This document shows, piece by piece, positions 10,481 through 20,672 of a DNA stretch of 64,000 nt; position 1 is the first letter of the stretch, and every line of letters begins with the position of its first letter. This DNA comes from Planococcus citri. Its lineage: Eukaryota > Arthropoda > Insecta > Hemiptera > Pseudococcidae. Where the stretch lies: assembly GCF_950023065.1 (NCBI RefSeq), contig NC_088679.1:16864001-16928000 (forward strand), in the 5' to 3' direction. The notes beneath the pieces are model-generated. The model was given only the letters and a program-made list of their open reading frames with translations. It ran no database searches and had not been told where the DNA came from. A program made the translations under genes and the position numbers.

Positions 10481-12079
10481 TGAAGCAGGGATTCAGGAAG
10501 CATGCTAAGTGCCCTGAAAATGAAAATTGAGTTAAGACCGCTACGATGTTCTACATCAAAATCAGCACCTTTTTACCTACTTACGATACCCAATACCTAC
10601 TTTTAGTACTTTAAAATCAGGCCGAAAGATAGCGCACTCTGTAAGTGCCATACCTGAAAACGTAAGGAAGTATGCTAAGTGCCGTTTGAGCCAGCCTATC
10701 GAATAATTGTTTTCTGTTGAGTTGAACCTGCTTCTATTTGTTAATACGGAAATTACTCGAAATTTTGATCGAGGACATAGGTATTTGAGGTGAGGAAAAT
10801 GATCTACATAAAAAACTCTACAAGATGGAGTTGGTTTGAAAGTTTTCCGCGCAATAGAAAAAAAAATATAAAAGCTCAAAGTAGTAAAACTTTTAAAAAA
10901 ATATTATTTTTTCGAATTTTTTTGTAGTTAAATGCAATTTACTCGAAATTTTGATCGAGGACATAGGTATTTGAGGTGAGGAAAATGATCTACGTAAAAA
11001 ACTCTACAAGATGGAGTTGGTTTGAAAGTTTTCCGCACGATAGAAAACAAAATATAAAAGCTCAAAGTTGTGAAACTCTTAATAAAATATTATTTTTTCG
11101 TGTTTTTTTGTAGTTAAATGCAATTTACTCGAAATTTTGATCGAGGACACAAGTATTTGAGGTAAGGAAAATGATCTACCTTAAATTCTGAACAAGATGG
11201 AGGTTGTTTGAAAGTTTGCCGCGCCATAGAAAAAAACTTATAAAAGCTCAAAGTTGCAAAACTCTTGAAAAAATATGGTTTTTTCATGTTTTTTTTGTAG
11301 TTAATTACAATTTACATATGTACTTGAAATTTTGATCGAGGACATACTGGTTTTCATGTTTTTTTTGTATTGTCGAATTTCGAGCTTTTAAAATTAAAAC
11401 CAACTCCCTCACCTCAAATACCTATGTCCTCGATCAAAATTTCTAGTAAATTGTATTTAACTACAAAACAACACGAAAAAACCACATTTTTTCAAGAGCC
11501 TTTCAACTTTGAGCTTTTATAAGTTTTTTTCTGTGGCGCGACAAACTTTCAAACCAACTCCATCTTGTAGAGTTTTTTACGTAGATCATTTTCCTTACCT
11601 CAAATACCTATGTCCTCGATCAAAATTTCGAGTAAATTGTATTTAACTACGAAAAAATACAAAAAAACCATATTTTTTCAAGAGTCTTTCAACTTTGAGC
11701 TTTTATAAGTTTTTTTCTATGGCGCGGCAAACTTTCAAACAACCTCCATCTTGTAGAGTTTTTTACGTAGATCATTTTCCTTACCTCAAATACCTATGTC
11801 CTCGATCAAAATTTCGAGTAAATTGCATTTTCCTTACCTCAAATACCTAAAAATGCAAAAAAGGGTATTTTTCTATACGTGAATTGTTCAGTTTAAAAAA
11901 TCGAAAATCTGGCTAATTTTTTCATAGGTTGGCGAAAAATAGGTGAAAGTATGCTATGTGCCTTGGTGTTCATAGCCACACACCAATATGACGTCACAAT
12001 CACGGTTACCGCCCTTTAAACGCGAATATCTCGAAAACAGGTTTAGGGCACTTAGCATGCTTCCTGAATCCCTGCTTCA
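10481..12079. mobile_element. 1.6-kb foldback element with inverted tandem-repeat arms
   Basis: The terminal inverted repeat begins TGAAGCAGGGATTCAGGAAG and continues through CATGCTAAGTGCC. It is flanked by TA on both sides (10479-10480 and 12080-12081), a likely TA duplication. Between the ends, three ~185-bp units run in one direction (about 10745-11310) and two to three copies of the same unit run in the other (about 11400-11850). The unit carries ATTTTGATCGAGGACATAGG. There is no transposase. The structure resembles foldback transposons. Confidence 0.75.
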
Positions 12080-12119
12080 TATGTGCATCCCCACATGCAT
12101 TGGGTATACTTACTTTACG

Positions 12120-13016
12120 TCTACTACAAAATATATTTTTCCTTTCGGATTTATAAGACCATCTTGGTTGGAGGAATTTCAACGAAATTTGCTCAAATTT
12201 TGGCATTTAGGCTGTATATTTGTCGTTGTATTTGAGGGGATTTAGAGTGGGTGAAATGATATGATCAGAAAAAGTGACCATAATAATCAATCTTTTAGAA
12301 AGCTAAGAATTGTGATTTGTGATCACGTTCAGGGATCATTTTATTGCTCCGTTCTCCTTCATCAGACAATATTACATACTATATGCTATGATTTCAACAA
12401 GATTTTACTGAAATAAATTCGAGAGTATCTATTCATCATGCAAATTTTGTGATACGGGTATTTACTTTATAAACTTTGATGTTTCGAGTAATTATCTGTA
12501 GCCAAGTTCACCTCAATATACAAGAATAGAATAGAATTTCATCAATTATTTTCGAGCTGATTTTATACGTCGAATTATCAAGTCAATGGATCAGGACGAT
12601 ACAGAAACTCAAATAAATGAAAAAACTCACTCTCAAACTCAAAAATCCGATATATTGTATCCACATTAGTACTTATAGGGAGTTGAAATAGCCTCGATCA
12701 AGATCCATCAGATGATAATTTCACTTAAAGTGATCATCTAATTGGCTCAGACGAGGGTTGGTTGGCTAAAAAATGCCTACCTACAAGTGTGAAAAAAAAT
12801 AACTACGTAACTACATATGTACCTAGATAAATATCCAAACCCACACTCGTGAGAAAATGTTTTGCAATATAAGTAACTATTTTTCAATTTTTACACTCAC
12901 CCGATAAAAAGTCTAGCTATCTGATCTCGATCTTTCCAACTGGTTGATATCTCAATATAATTGTACTTGAAATACTAACAACATCTTCTTCACAATTAGT
13001 TAAGAGCACGAATTTG
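12120..13016. repeat. Duplicated far-upstream spacer of copy B
   Basis: Three sub-blocks recur next to other copies. One, with GATTTATAAGACCATCT, is also at 44350 and 59300. One, with GGATCAGGACGATACAGAAA, is also at 24980-25080, 39540, 44717 and 59626 (one or two mismatches in some). The third has CACACTCGTGAGAAAATG and ends in CACGAATTTGTCAACA; it is also at 26518, 40065 and 45236. They show that gene and flank were duplicated as one unit. Confidence 0.65.
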
Positions 13017-13022
13017 TCAACA

Positions 13023-13960
13023 CTATAGACAGTAAAGGGAAGACTTCGCACTCAAAGCGGGACTAAATCAAAACCAGTCGCGTTTCGGACGCCAGGTTTT
13101 GAAGAATTTGTAGAGGGCGCCGCGCATGTAACTTCGCGATTCTATAGCGATGCTCTTGAATCTACGTAGTTTGTACATTTCTCGCGCTGTGAATTATAGA
13201 GGGCGCTCGCGCATGCAACTTCGCAATTACGAAAACCTTGCGCACGGAAAATGTACATTTTTATAACGATAGTGCGAAGTCTTCCCTTTACTGCAGTGTT
13301 GTGCGTAACGATATTTTTTTTCGTTCCGTTATTTCGTTACGTTACAAAATTAGCATTTTTTTCGTTACGTTTTTTCGTTACAGTACTTGTAACGAAAAAA
13401 ATGCTGTAACGGTATTTTTCGTTACACCGGTACTTGAACTTTTTCGTTACGTTCTTTTCGTTATTTCCGTTACGATTTTTTCGTTACAGAAACGTTTTTT
13501 CAACGTAGAATTGATGATATTTTCAAAGAAAAATGCATTTGTAACGAAAAATTGTAACAGAAATGGCTAAAATAACGGAACCAAAAGGTTTAAATACCAG
13601 TGTAACGAAAAAAATACCGTTACATTTTTTCGTTACGGATATAATCATGATACAATTACGTTTATTAAAAAGGGAATTTTTGAAAAAGTCAAGCTTGGAA
13701 GGTAAAAAATCTCATTTTTTGACTCAACTTGAAAATATTGTAACTAAAAAAATAACAAAAAAGGTAACAGAATTTTTTCGTTTTTCGTTACGTTACATCA
13801 AGAAAAATATCGTTATGTTACGTTTCAGTTACACAACATCACATGATCAAAATAACGTTTTCGTTACAGTTCCGTTACCTGTAACGAAAAAAATTTCGTT
13901 ATTTTCGTTTTTCGTTACAGTTACTGTTACGGGACGCCAACACTGCTTTACTGTCTATAG
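13023..13960. mobile_element. MITE with 30-bp inverted repeats, split by a later insertion
   Basis: Left end CTATAGACAGTAAAGGGAAG and onward (13023-13052). The inverted partner is at 13271-13293 and resumes at 13946-13960. The flanking direct repeat is TCAACA (13017-13022 and 13961-13966). Without the nested 13294-13945 element it would be about 280 bp. There is no coding capacity. The superfamily is uncertain. Confidence 0.75.
13294..13945. mobile_element. hAT-like MITE inserted in the terminal repeat of the 13023 element
   Basis: Ends are CAGTGTTG and CAACACTG, flanked by the 8-bp direct repeat CTTTACTG (13286-13293 and 13946-13953); an 8-bp duplication and a CAGTGTTG end are typical of hAT elements. 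The 652-bp interior is almost filled by variants of GTTACGAAA and TTTCGTTAC in both orientations, with no transposase. Confidence 0.8.
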
Positions 13961-14127
13961 TCAACACATGTTACACATGGGGACTGCGGAAAGCGAAAAT
14001 TAGAAACATTTCTACAGCCAACTGAGCCAACACAAAAGGTTCTCGTTCTCAGTTCTCAGAACTTCAAATCTAACTCGCTAACTGATAACGACAGTCGCCG
14101 CGCCGCTGTTGCAGTCTGCGCTGCATA

Positions 14128-14280
14128 CAGGGTGTTCAGGAAATTTGTTGCCAAAATTCTACTGTAGATACGTATTAGATAGTTACTAGTTGAATTAGTA
14201 TACTCGAGGCGCGAAGAGACCAACAAAAAACGTTATTATGGCTGGTTGCCTACCTGTGAATTTTAAAAATGAAAATTAAC
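14128..14280. repeat. Arm of a CAGGGTGTTC-type MITE
   Basis: Starts CAGGGTGTTCAGGAAATTTG after a TA and continues to AAAAACGTTATTATGGCTGG. A same-orientation relative is at 49443, and inverted relatives are at 40490-40576 and 52441-52535. The TACAGGGTG end is common in Tc1/mariner-type elements. The matching right end is not evident here. Confidence 0.5.
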
Positions 14281-15717
14281 CTCATTTAGCAGTTAGCTAC
14301 TAGCTACATCATAATTACTTCGAAGTTCGAATTCATTCAAACAAAATTTGTTGTAGGAGTCAAACAAAAAAACTGAACACAGCCATGTTCCTGACATTCT
14401 GAGGCTTAGATACAACACAGTTCTAATTTCCAGCAAATACATAACTCACTCTTTCAAGAAAGAAAAGTCCCCAAAGTTGAAAAAAATTGAAAACGCGAGG
14501 GACGGTTGTATCATGAATGAAAACGAACAGAGCTGAAATGCTGAATAGTTAAAGAATGTGCTGAAATATTTCAGCTTAAGTTTGAAATCGAAGCATAAGT
14601 TTGTAACACGTAAGTAGGTAATGTACAACAAAACAACATCAAAATAACATCAGGTTTGAAGAAGAAGAAAAAAAAACGTGAAAAACAGAGTTTTAAAAAA
14701 AAGAATAGAATAATAAATTTGATTTCATGTCGGAATAATAATTGTGAAAGAAGATAATAGGTACTTTTGGATTGTAGTAGTTGTGGTATATGTATTTTGG
14801 GATCCTCTTTCGATTTTAGTTAACTGATCGTTTATTCTCCCTTAATGAAATAATGAAATGATAATATATTTTCAAAAATGAAAAAATCGAATAACGTTTT
14901 CAACTTAATTTCGAACTTCCGATCAATTTACATAAATATTAAAAAATAATACCTATACCTACTAAATATCAAAATGCCTATTTTCGGACACTCCATAATT
15001 CCATTTAGGTATACCTACCTCATTAAAAATCCATCTTTGGTCATTTTTCTCAAAAAAACAATTTCGCAAAACAAGGCCGAAAAGAAATATTTGTAGCAAA
15101 ATAAACCGTAGATCCTAAAAAAAAGTTGCCATAGGAATCCTCAAAATTGAGAAAAAAACGACCAAGTATTTTTTATTGAACATTTTCAATTTTTGTTACA
15201 AAATTATTCGAAATTTTTCAACATTTAAATGTCAAATTTTTAAAAAGTCTGTCTTGAGAAGAGGCCCAGTATAAAGGGACAATATTGCTAGGAGACCCGG
15301 AGGAGGGATTTCATAAAAAAAGAAATCATTTGGGAGCATTCCCAAGCAGAATTCGAAAACTTTTAAACAATTTCATTTGGTTTTTTTTTACGTAAGTATT
15401 TTTCACATTGATGGACTACCCAAATAAAAACCAACATCGTTGGAAGGAGAGGGTAGAGGAGAGTTCTCGTATTATTTATAGAGCGATTCGGACACAGAGC
15501 GATCATGCATTAAAAAATCCTGTTGTTTCATTTTTTTCCAACTTGGGAAACTTTAAACTCGGGAGGGGCTTAACAAAATTAGGAAACTGGAGGAAGTTCT
15601 TTCCCCCAAAAAAAGGGGAGTTGTTTAGATGAATATTACGCATAAATCTATGCTGGTAAATCGAAATGAAATATAGGCAGATACGTACTAATCATCGCGG
15701 GACAATACAACAGAACT
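14281..15717. other. Spacer between copies B and C
   Basis: Non-coding. The part around 14440-14560 (TTCCAGCAAATACATAACTC and following) is also found near 32330, 41130 and 59870, and so is duplicated flank. From 14700 to 15700 I see only AT-rich sequence with no gene or element ends. Confidence 0.5.
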
Positions 15718-15723
15718 TTTATT
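15718..15723 (-). terminator. Candidate poly(A) signal of copy C
   Basis: AATAAA on the minus strand, 331 nt past the shortened stop of copy C. The surrounding 3' sequence does not match that of the other copies, so this is weak. Confidence 0.3.
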
Positions 15724-16053
15724 AATAATGTAATACAAAGAATAGGTACCTTTACCAACCTATCTATAATAATATGAAGAAAAGCTTACGAAATATATAA
15801 TTAATTAGTTCACACGTAAGAATGATTTCGTGAAAAAATACTCAAGTATTATAAATTTTAAACAATAGGTACCTAAGTAAACTAAAAAATAAAATAGCGC
15901 TGAAATAAAAATATACCTAGGTACGGTTAAAATCATATCAGATAGAACAGCACTGAAAAAAATATAAAATATAGAATACCTACGCATGTAAATATATAAT
16001 ACCAAATTATGCCAAAATGAATCATTATACGTAACTACCTATCGAAAACAATT

Positions 16054-17721
16054 CTATATCAAATCAGCCACCCATGGCATCTTCGACAAAATCAGCTGTT
16101 TCTTTATTTCACGTGCGGTGGACAGATCGTTTGGAAAAACTGCGTCGATAAAATTACCAAATTCATTCCATTTTTCTCCATTCACAATGACACTTCCCGC
16201 ATCAAATTCGTCAGACTTTAGTAACTTGTTGATGAATTTTCGAGTTACATCAACATTCGGTGAGTAAAACGCCACTCTGTCGACTCTGTCGGCAAATGTA
16301 CCAAATCCTAAATGGTTTAAGAATTCCACGAAATGTTCTACCATCTCGGGCGATTCAATAATCAAATTTTTAAACTGCAATCGATCTGATTCTTCGAGTA
16401 AACATAACTCGAGAATACTGGAGAAGGCGCCGAAGTCGTCGACACGTACAGCGAAAGTATATTTATCTTGATGGAGAATCATTTCTTTTCTGCTATGTTC
16501 GTTTACCATTGACAAAATTTTTAGGACTAATGTAAGACCAGTAGACGAATACTGGAAACAATTGGCGAATGATTGGAACATGAAGGGAGCTTCGTTTTCG
16601 GCGAAATGTTTTCTAAGGCGATCCGAAGCTGTATCCCAAACATTATTCAGCATAATCAAACATTCTTCAGAAAACATTCTATAAAAGATTACGCTTTTCA
16701 ATACGTTTTTTAAAAATGTTACAAATTGCAGCTCTGTGATTCGATCTTTCACGTGGGTCCAAACTATTAACGCATTCTCCGGTAAATCACATTTGACGAC
16801 CAAATTCGTCATCAATTCGATAGGAATTTGGTCGATTAGTTGAAATTGTTGAAAGGAAGACATAGTCGATAACATGATTTCCTGAAATTTCCACGTCCGA
16901 ATAGGCAGAATTCTAGAAGCAAGAGATACTTGTTCGCCTTCACTCAAACGGCTCCAAAAATACTCGAAAGCATACGGAATATCCTGCTTGGAACACCACA
17001 CAGCCATGGTTACATCGATCGAGGCATCTTCATCGTACTGGAGCTCAGCTGATAATTCAGGCTTCAACGTGCGCAACTGGTTTCCAAGGTAAGAAAACCA
17101 ATACGAGATTTCGAAGTTGAAATAATTGTAATCCAAAAAATATCCCGAAAGTGAGGTCACAGGAAACGTTTTCAATTCATCAGCCATACCGTAAAAGCAC
17201 ATAATCACAAATTTTTGCTCTGCTTCTAATTTTCCTTCGTCCGATAGTATCATCTTTGAAACACTTCTTTTGTAATCAATTTCATTATTTTGTTGCCAAA
17301 CGCAGTGATTTGGATTCAGCCTCCATAGGCGATTGCGTGTAGTAAAACGATCGCAGAAAATTACCGTTTCAAAATGACGTAACCACGTATCCATTTCACA
17401 ACGAATTCTTTTCAGGGAGTGTGTTAACATTGCTTCGATACAGCTTGGCATTTTCAACGATTCCGCCAATTTATCTGATTCACAATCAGATACGCAGCCT
17501 TCGCCGCCAGTTAAATTAGATGCGAACCACAAGCTTTTGAAGTTGAATTTTTTCTGTACTTTTTCGCTTTCAAGACGACTAAGGTAATGATTCCATAATA
17601 GTAAAGCGACCTCGTGGCTAGCTATACTTTGCAACGTTGGCACCGATGCGTAGAAAACGAATGGTTTTTCTGGCGAATAATCCAAATCCAAATCTTCAAC
17701 GACGTTTCCCATGGCGGCCAT
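16054..17721 (-). CDS. Array copy C: C-terminally truncated family member (555 residues)
   Basis: The frame starts at an ATG 34 nt below the conserved YAG, with a second in-frame ATG three codons later. The N-terminal two-thirds contain the family landmarks: SPEKPFVFYASVPTLQ near the start, a PYAFEYFWSRLSE segment, IPIELM, ITELQF and MLNNVWDTASDRLRKH. It ends after SKMPWVADLI, where full-length copies continue through ARAVHCW for about another 150 residues. The missing part is not found downstream in any frame, so this looks like a deletion or a rearranged 3' end. It carries an insertion near residues 60-80 (a glycine- and cysteine-containing stretch) that sister copies lack. It may be a shorter working protein or a decaying gene; the frame is otherwise open. 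Confidence 0.75.
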   Translation of the reverse strand: MAAMGNVVEDLDLDYSPEKPFVFYASVPTLQSIASHEVALLLWNHYLSRLESEKVQKKFNFKSLWFASNLTGGEGCVSDCESDKLAESLKMPSCIEAMLTHSLKRIRCEMDTWLRHFETVIFCDRFTTRNRLWRLNPNHCVWQQNNEIDYKRSVSKMILSDEGKLEAEQKFVIMCFYGMADELKTFPVTSLSGYFLDYNYFNFEISYWFSYLGNQLRTLKPELSAELQYDEDASIDVTMAVWCSKQDIPYAFEYFWSRLSEGEQVSLASRILPIRTWKFQEIMLSTMSSFQQFQLIDQIPIELMTNLVVKCDLPENALIVWTHVKDRITELQFVTFLKNVLKSVIFYRMFSEECLIMLNNVWDTASDRLRKHFAENEAPFMFQSFANCFQYSSTGLTLVLKILSMVNEHSRKEMILHQDKYTFAVRVDDFGAFSSILELCLLEESDRLQFKNLIIESPEMVEHFVEFLNHLGFGTFADRVDRVAFYSPNVDVTRKFINKLLKSDEFDAGSVIVNGEKWNEFGNFIDAVFPNDLSTAREIKKQLILSKMPWVADLI

Positions 17722-17800
17722 GGCTCAGTTTACGAGGTGAAATTCGATAGAATATCTGAAATGAGAATTTCCACAAAAATCTATTCATTATTTTAAACTT
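17722..17800 (-). promoter_or_regulatory. Upstream conserved block of copy C
   Basis: On the minus strand, ATTCTCATTTCAG then ATATTCTATCG, matching the core of the other copies. The YAG is 34 nt above the chosen ATG rather than 54. The TATA-like region is altered. Confidence 0.45.
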
Positions 17801-17879
17801 ACGATGTTTGTAGGTACTATAGGTAGGTAGGTACGTACTATTGGGTAAGTGAGCTATACTATAAGGTTGTGTTTACGAG

Positions 17880-18240
17880 CGTAGAAAAGAAATTTGTTCA
17901 AAAAAAAGGAGTTTTTTTGAAGAACTCTGACAAGAAATTGAAAAAATGTTGTCAACTTTCTTCTGTTTGATTTTTCTTTTCGATCTTGGAAGCTCTGCAC
18001 AAGAGAAGGCTGACATCGCTTGGGCGATTTCGAGAAATTTGTCCAGTAAAGGAAGGTATCTATTTGGAAGAATTTCGACGCAGAAATTGGCAACTTCTAA
18101 ACAATTTTTACCACATTTTTTTCCAAGTATTTTATTTTATTGATTTTTTTCGATTATGAGGAGCTCAATGTAAACGAAAGGTAGAGGAACTGGCAAAACA
18201 CTGCTTGCAAAGTGCACAGGATTGGAATTTTACTAAAAAA
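17880..18240. repeat. 3' spacer block (shared with other copies)
   Basis: Contains GACTTTCTTCTGTTTGAT-like text, TTGGGCGATTTCGAGAA, GCAGAAATTGGCAA and TTTTATTGATTTTTTTCGAT. Relatives lie at 32570-32740, 36100-36430, 41350-41480, 53205-53345 and 60580-60665. It is the distal 3' flank duplicated with the genes, and is interrupted here by the 18247 element. Confidence 0.6.
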
Positions 18241-18246
18241 CATATA

Positions 18247-20288
18247 GTCCGGCATATGACAATAGGAGTAATTCCACCCCCCCCCGCCGATCGTCCGGGA
18301 CAACTTTTTTCTTAAAGGGGACATCCTAAGGAACATTTTAAAGCAAAGTTGCCAAAAAAAAAGTTGGCCTTACAAAATGGCGGCCATTTTGATTGACAGG
18401 TCAGCCGAAATCGCAGATTTTGCGTTTTAACATAGGACTTGCACGAACTTTTTCAAACTTTACAAAAGTAGATCGAAATATAATGCAAAAATTTATCACC
18501 TGTCAAAATTTCAAGTGCTAAAGTGCGTTTTTCGATTTTTGGTGAATTTTTGAAAATCAAATTTAGGACAAAAATAAGGGAAAAAATCAAAATTTCACCA
18601 AATTGACCAAGAAAGCTGAAATTTGGGATACACCCTATTTTCGACATGCCAAATCGATTGGAAACGGTTTCAACCCGTTTTGAGCAGTTCTGGAGCCTCC
18701 AGCAAATTTTTGAAACTCGACATTCCCACAAAATTTCATCAAGTTGGAGTTGTAAAGCTAAAATTTATTCTAAAAACTAATTTCAATACGCTACGAAGTA
18801 CTGCAGGTGAATTTCAAGTCGTTTTGGATCCTCCAGCGACTTTTTGAAAATTCCCAAAGCCTCCAGCAGATGTTTGAAACTTTAAATTTTCACAAAATTT
18901 CATCAAATGGAGATGGAAATCTGAAATTTTCTGTACACTCCAATTTTAACACCCTCTGAAGACGACTTCAGGCGAGTTCAAGTAATTTTAGGGCCTCCAG
19001 CGACTTTTTCTGAAAATTACTGGAGCCTCCAGCAGATTTTTGAAACTTTATATTTTCACAAAATTTCATCAAATGGAGATGGAAAGCTGAAATTTACTCT
19101 ACACTCCAATTTTAACACCCTCTGGAGACGACTTCAGGTGAGTTCAAGTCATTTTAGGGCCTCCAGCGACTTTTTTGAAAATTACTGAAGCCTCCAGTAG
19201 ATTTTTGAAACTTGAAATTTCCCCAACATCAATTTATCAAATGGAGTTGGCACGCTGAATTTTACTTCGCAGACTACGTGGTGGTTTCAAATGGTTTTAA
19301 AGCTTCCAACTACTTTTATGAAATTTAAATTTTCCAAAAAAACGTCATACAACCTTTCAAAAAGTTGTTGGAGGCTCCAAAACGACTTGAAATTCACCAG
19401 CAGTCAACTTCGTAGCGTATTGAAATTAGTTTGCAGAATGAATTTCGACTGTCCATCTTGGTTTGAAAAAATTTTGGGGAAATTTCCAATTTCAAAAATC
19501 TACTGGAAGCTCCAGTAATGTTCAAAAAAGTCGTTGGAGGCTCTAAAATGACTTGAAATCCACCCGAAGTCGTTTTCAGAGGGTCTTAAAATTGTAGTGT
19601 ACAGAAAATTTCAGCTGTACATCTCTATTTGATGAAATTTTGTGAAAATTTAAAGTTTCAAACATCTGCTGGAGGCTTTGGGAATTTTCAAAAAGTCGCT
19701 GGAGGATCCAAAACGACTTGAAATTCACCTGCAGTACTTCGTAGCGTATTGAAATTAGTTTTTAGAATAAATTTTAGCTTTACAACTCCAACTTGATGAA
19801 ATTTTGTGGGAATGTCGAGTTTCAAAAATTTGCTGGAGGCTCCAGAACTGCTCAAAACGGGTTGAAACCGTTTCCAATCGATTTGGCATGTCGAAAATAG
19901 GGTGTATCCCAAATTTCAGCTTTCTTGGCCAATTTGGTGAAATTTTGATTTTTTCCCTTATTTTTGTCCTAAATTTGATTTTCAAAAATTCACCAAAAAT
20001 CGAAAAACGCACTTTAGCACTTGAAATTTTGACAGGTGATAAATTTTTGCATTATCTTTCGATCTACTTTTGTAAAGTTTGAAAAAGTTCGTGCAAGTCC
20101 TATGTTAAAACGCAAAATCTGCGATTTCGGCTGACCTGTCAATCAAAATGGCCCCATTTTGTAAGTAAGGCCAACTTTTTTTTGGCAACTTTGCTTTAAA
20201 ATGTTCCTTAGGATGTCCCCTTTAAGAAAAAAGTTGTCCCGGAGGATCGGCGGGGGGGAGCAATTACTCCTATTGTCATATGCCGGAC
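18247..20288. mobile_element. 2.04-kb near-perfect foldback palindrome element
   Basis: Ends GTCCGGCATATGACAATAGG and its inverse, flanked by TA (18245-18246 and 20289-20290). The outer several hundred bases of the arms (about 18247-18840 versus 19680-20288) are nearly identical; two mirror-image 92-codon frames differ by one residue. The inner parts carry tandem units with GCCTCCAGCGACTTTTT and GCCTCCAGCAGATTTTTGAA in both directions. There is no transposase. It is inserted in the duplicated 3' spacer block. Confidence 0.8.
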
Positions 20289-20666
20289 TAATAGTAATTT
20301 AAAACAATTCTAATGAATGAATTGAACTTTTTACAAAACATTCATTTTATTGACTTTTTTTTTTTCAAAAGTGAGGTCTTTGGCACAAACTCAACCTTAT
20401 ATGTTGAGACCCGAAATTTCAAGTGTTTTTTTTCCCTCGTAAAAACCAACGACTTCATGTTGAAGTACTTGAAAAATCGAGAAAAAAAATGTCTACACAA
20501 TTAGTGTAGGTAACTAAGCCACTACCAATGATCACCATCTTTCTTCAACTATTCCAATATTTTGGATTGAATATTGTGTTACATACTAAATTTGGTGACA
20601 TTTTCAACACGTAACACAACATGGATTTCAAGCAAAGAATGTCGCTCGTACAAATAAAGCAATAAA
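20289..20666. repeat. Continuation of the 3' spacer block before copy D
   Basis: Resumes the shared spacer (AAAACAATTCTAATGA, TTGGCACAAACTCAAC, ACACGTAACACAACATG), matching 36430-36900 and 7370-7620. No gene. Confidence 0.55.
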
Positions 20667-20672
20667 TTTATT
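20667..20672 (-). terminator. Poly(A) signal of copy D
   Basis: AATAAA on the minus strand, 214 nt past the stop of copy D, within the conserved CAAATAAATTT context. Confidence 0.55.

Noticed and set aside
13238..14003. Long Phe/Val/Thr-rich frames across the 13294 element
   Set aside because: Created by the repeated TTTCGTTAC word; not a protein-like composition.
18453..18731. 92-codon frames mirrored at 19804-20082
   Set aside because: Both lie in the arms of the foldback element; similarity reflects the palindrome, and the sequence resembles no protein.
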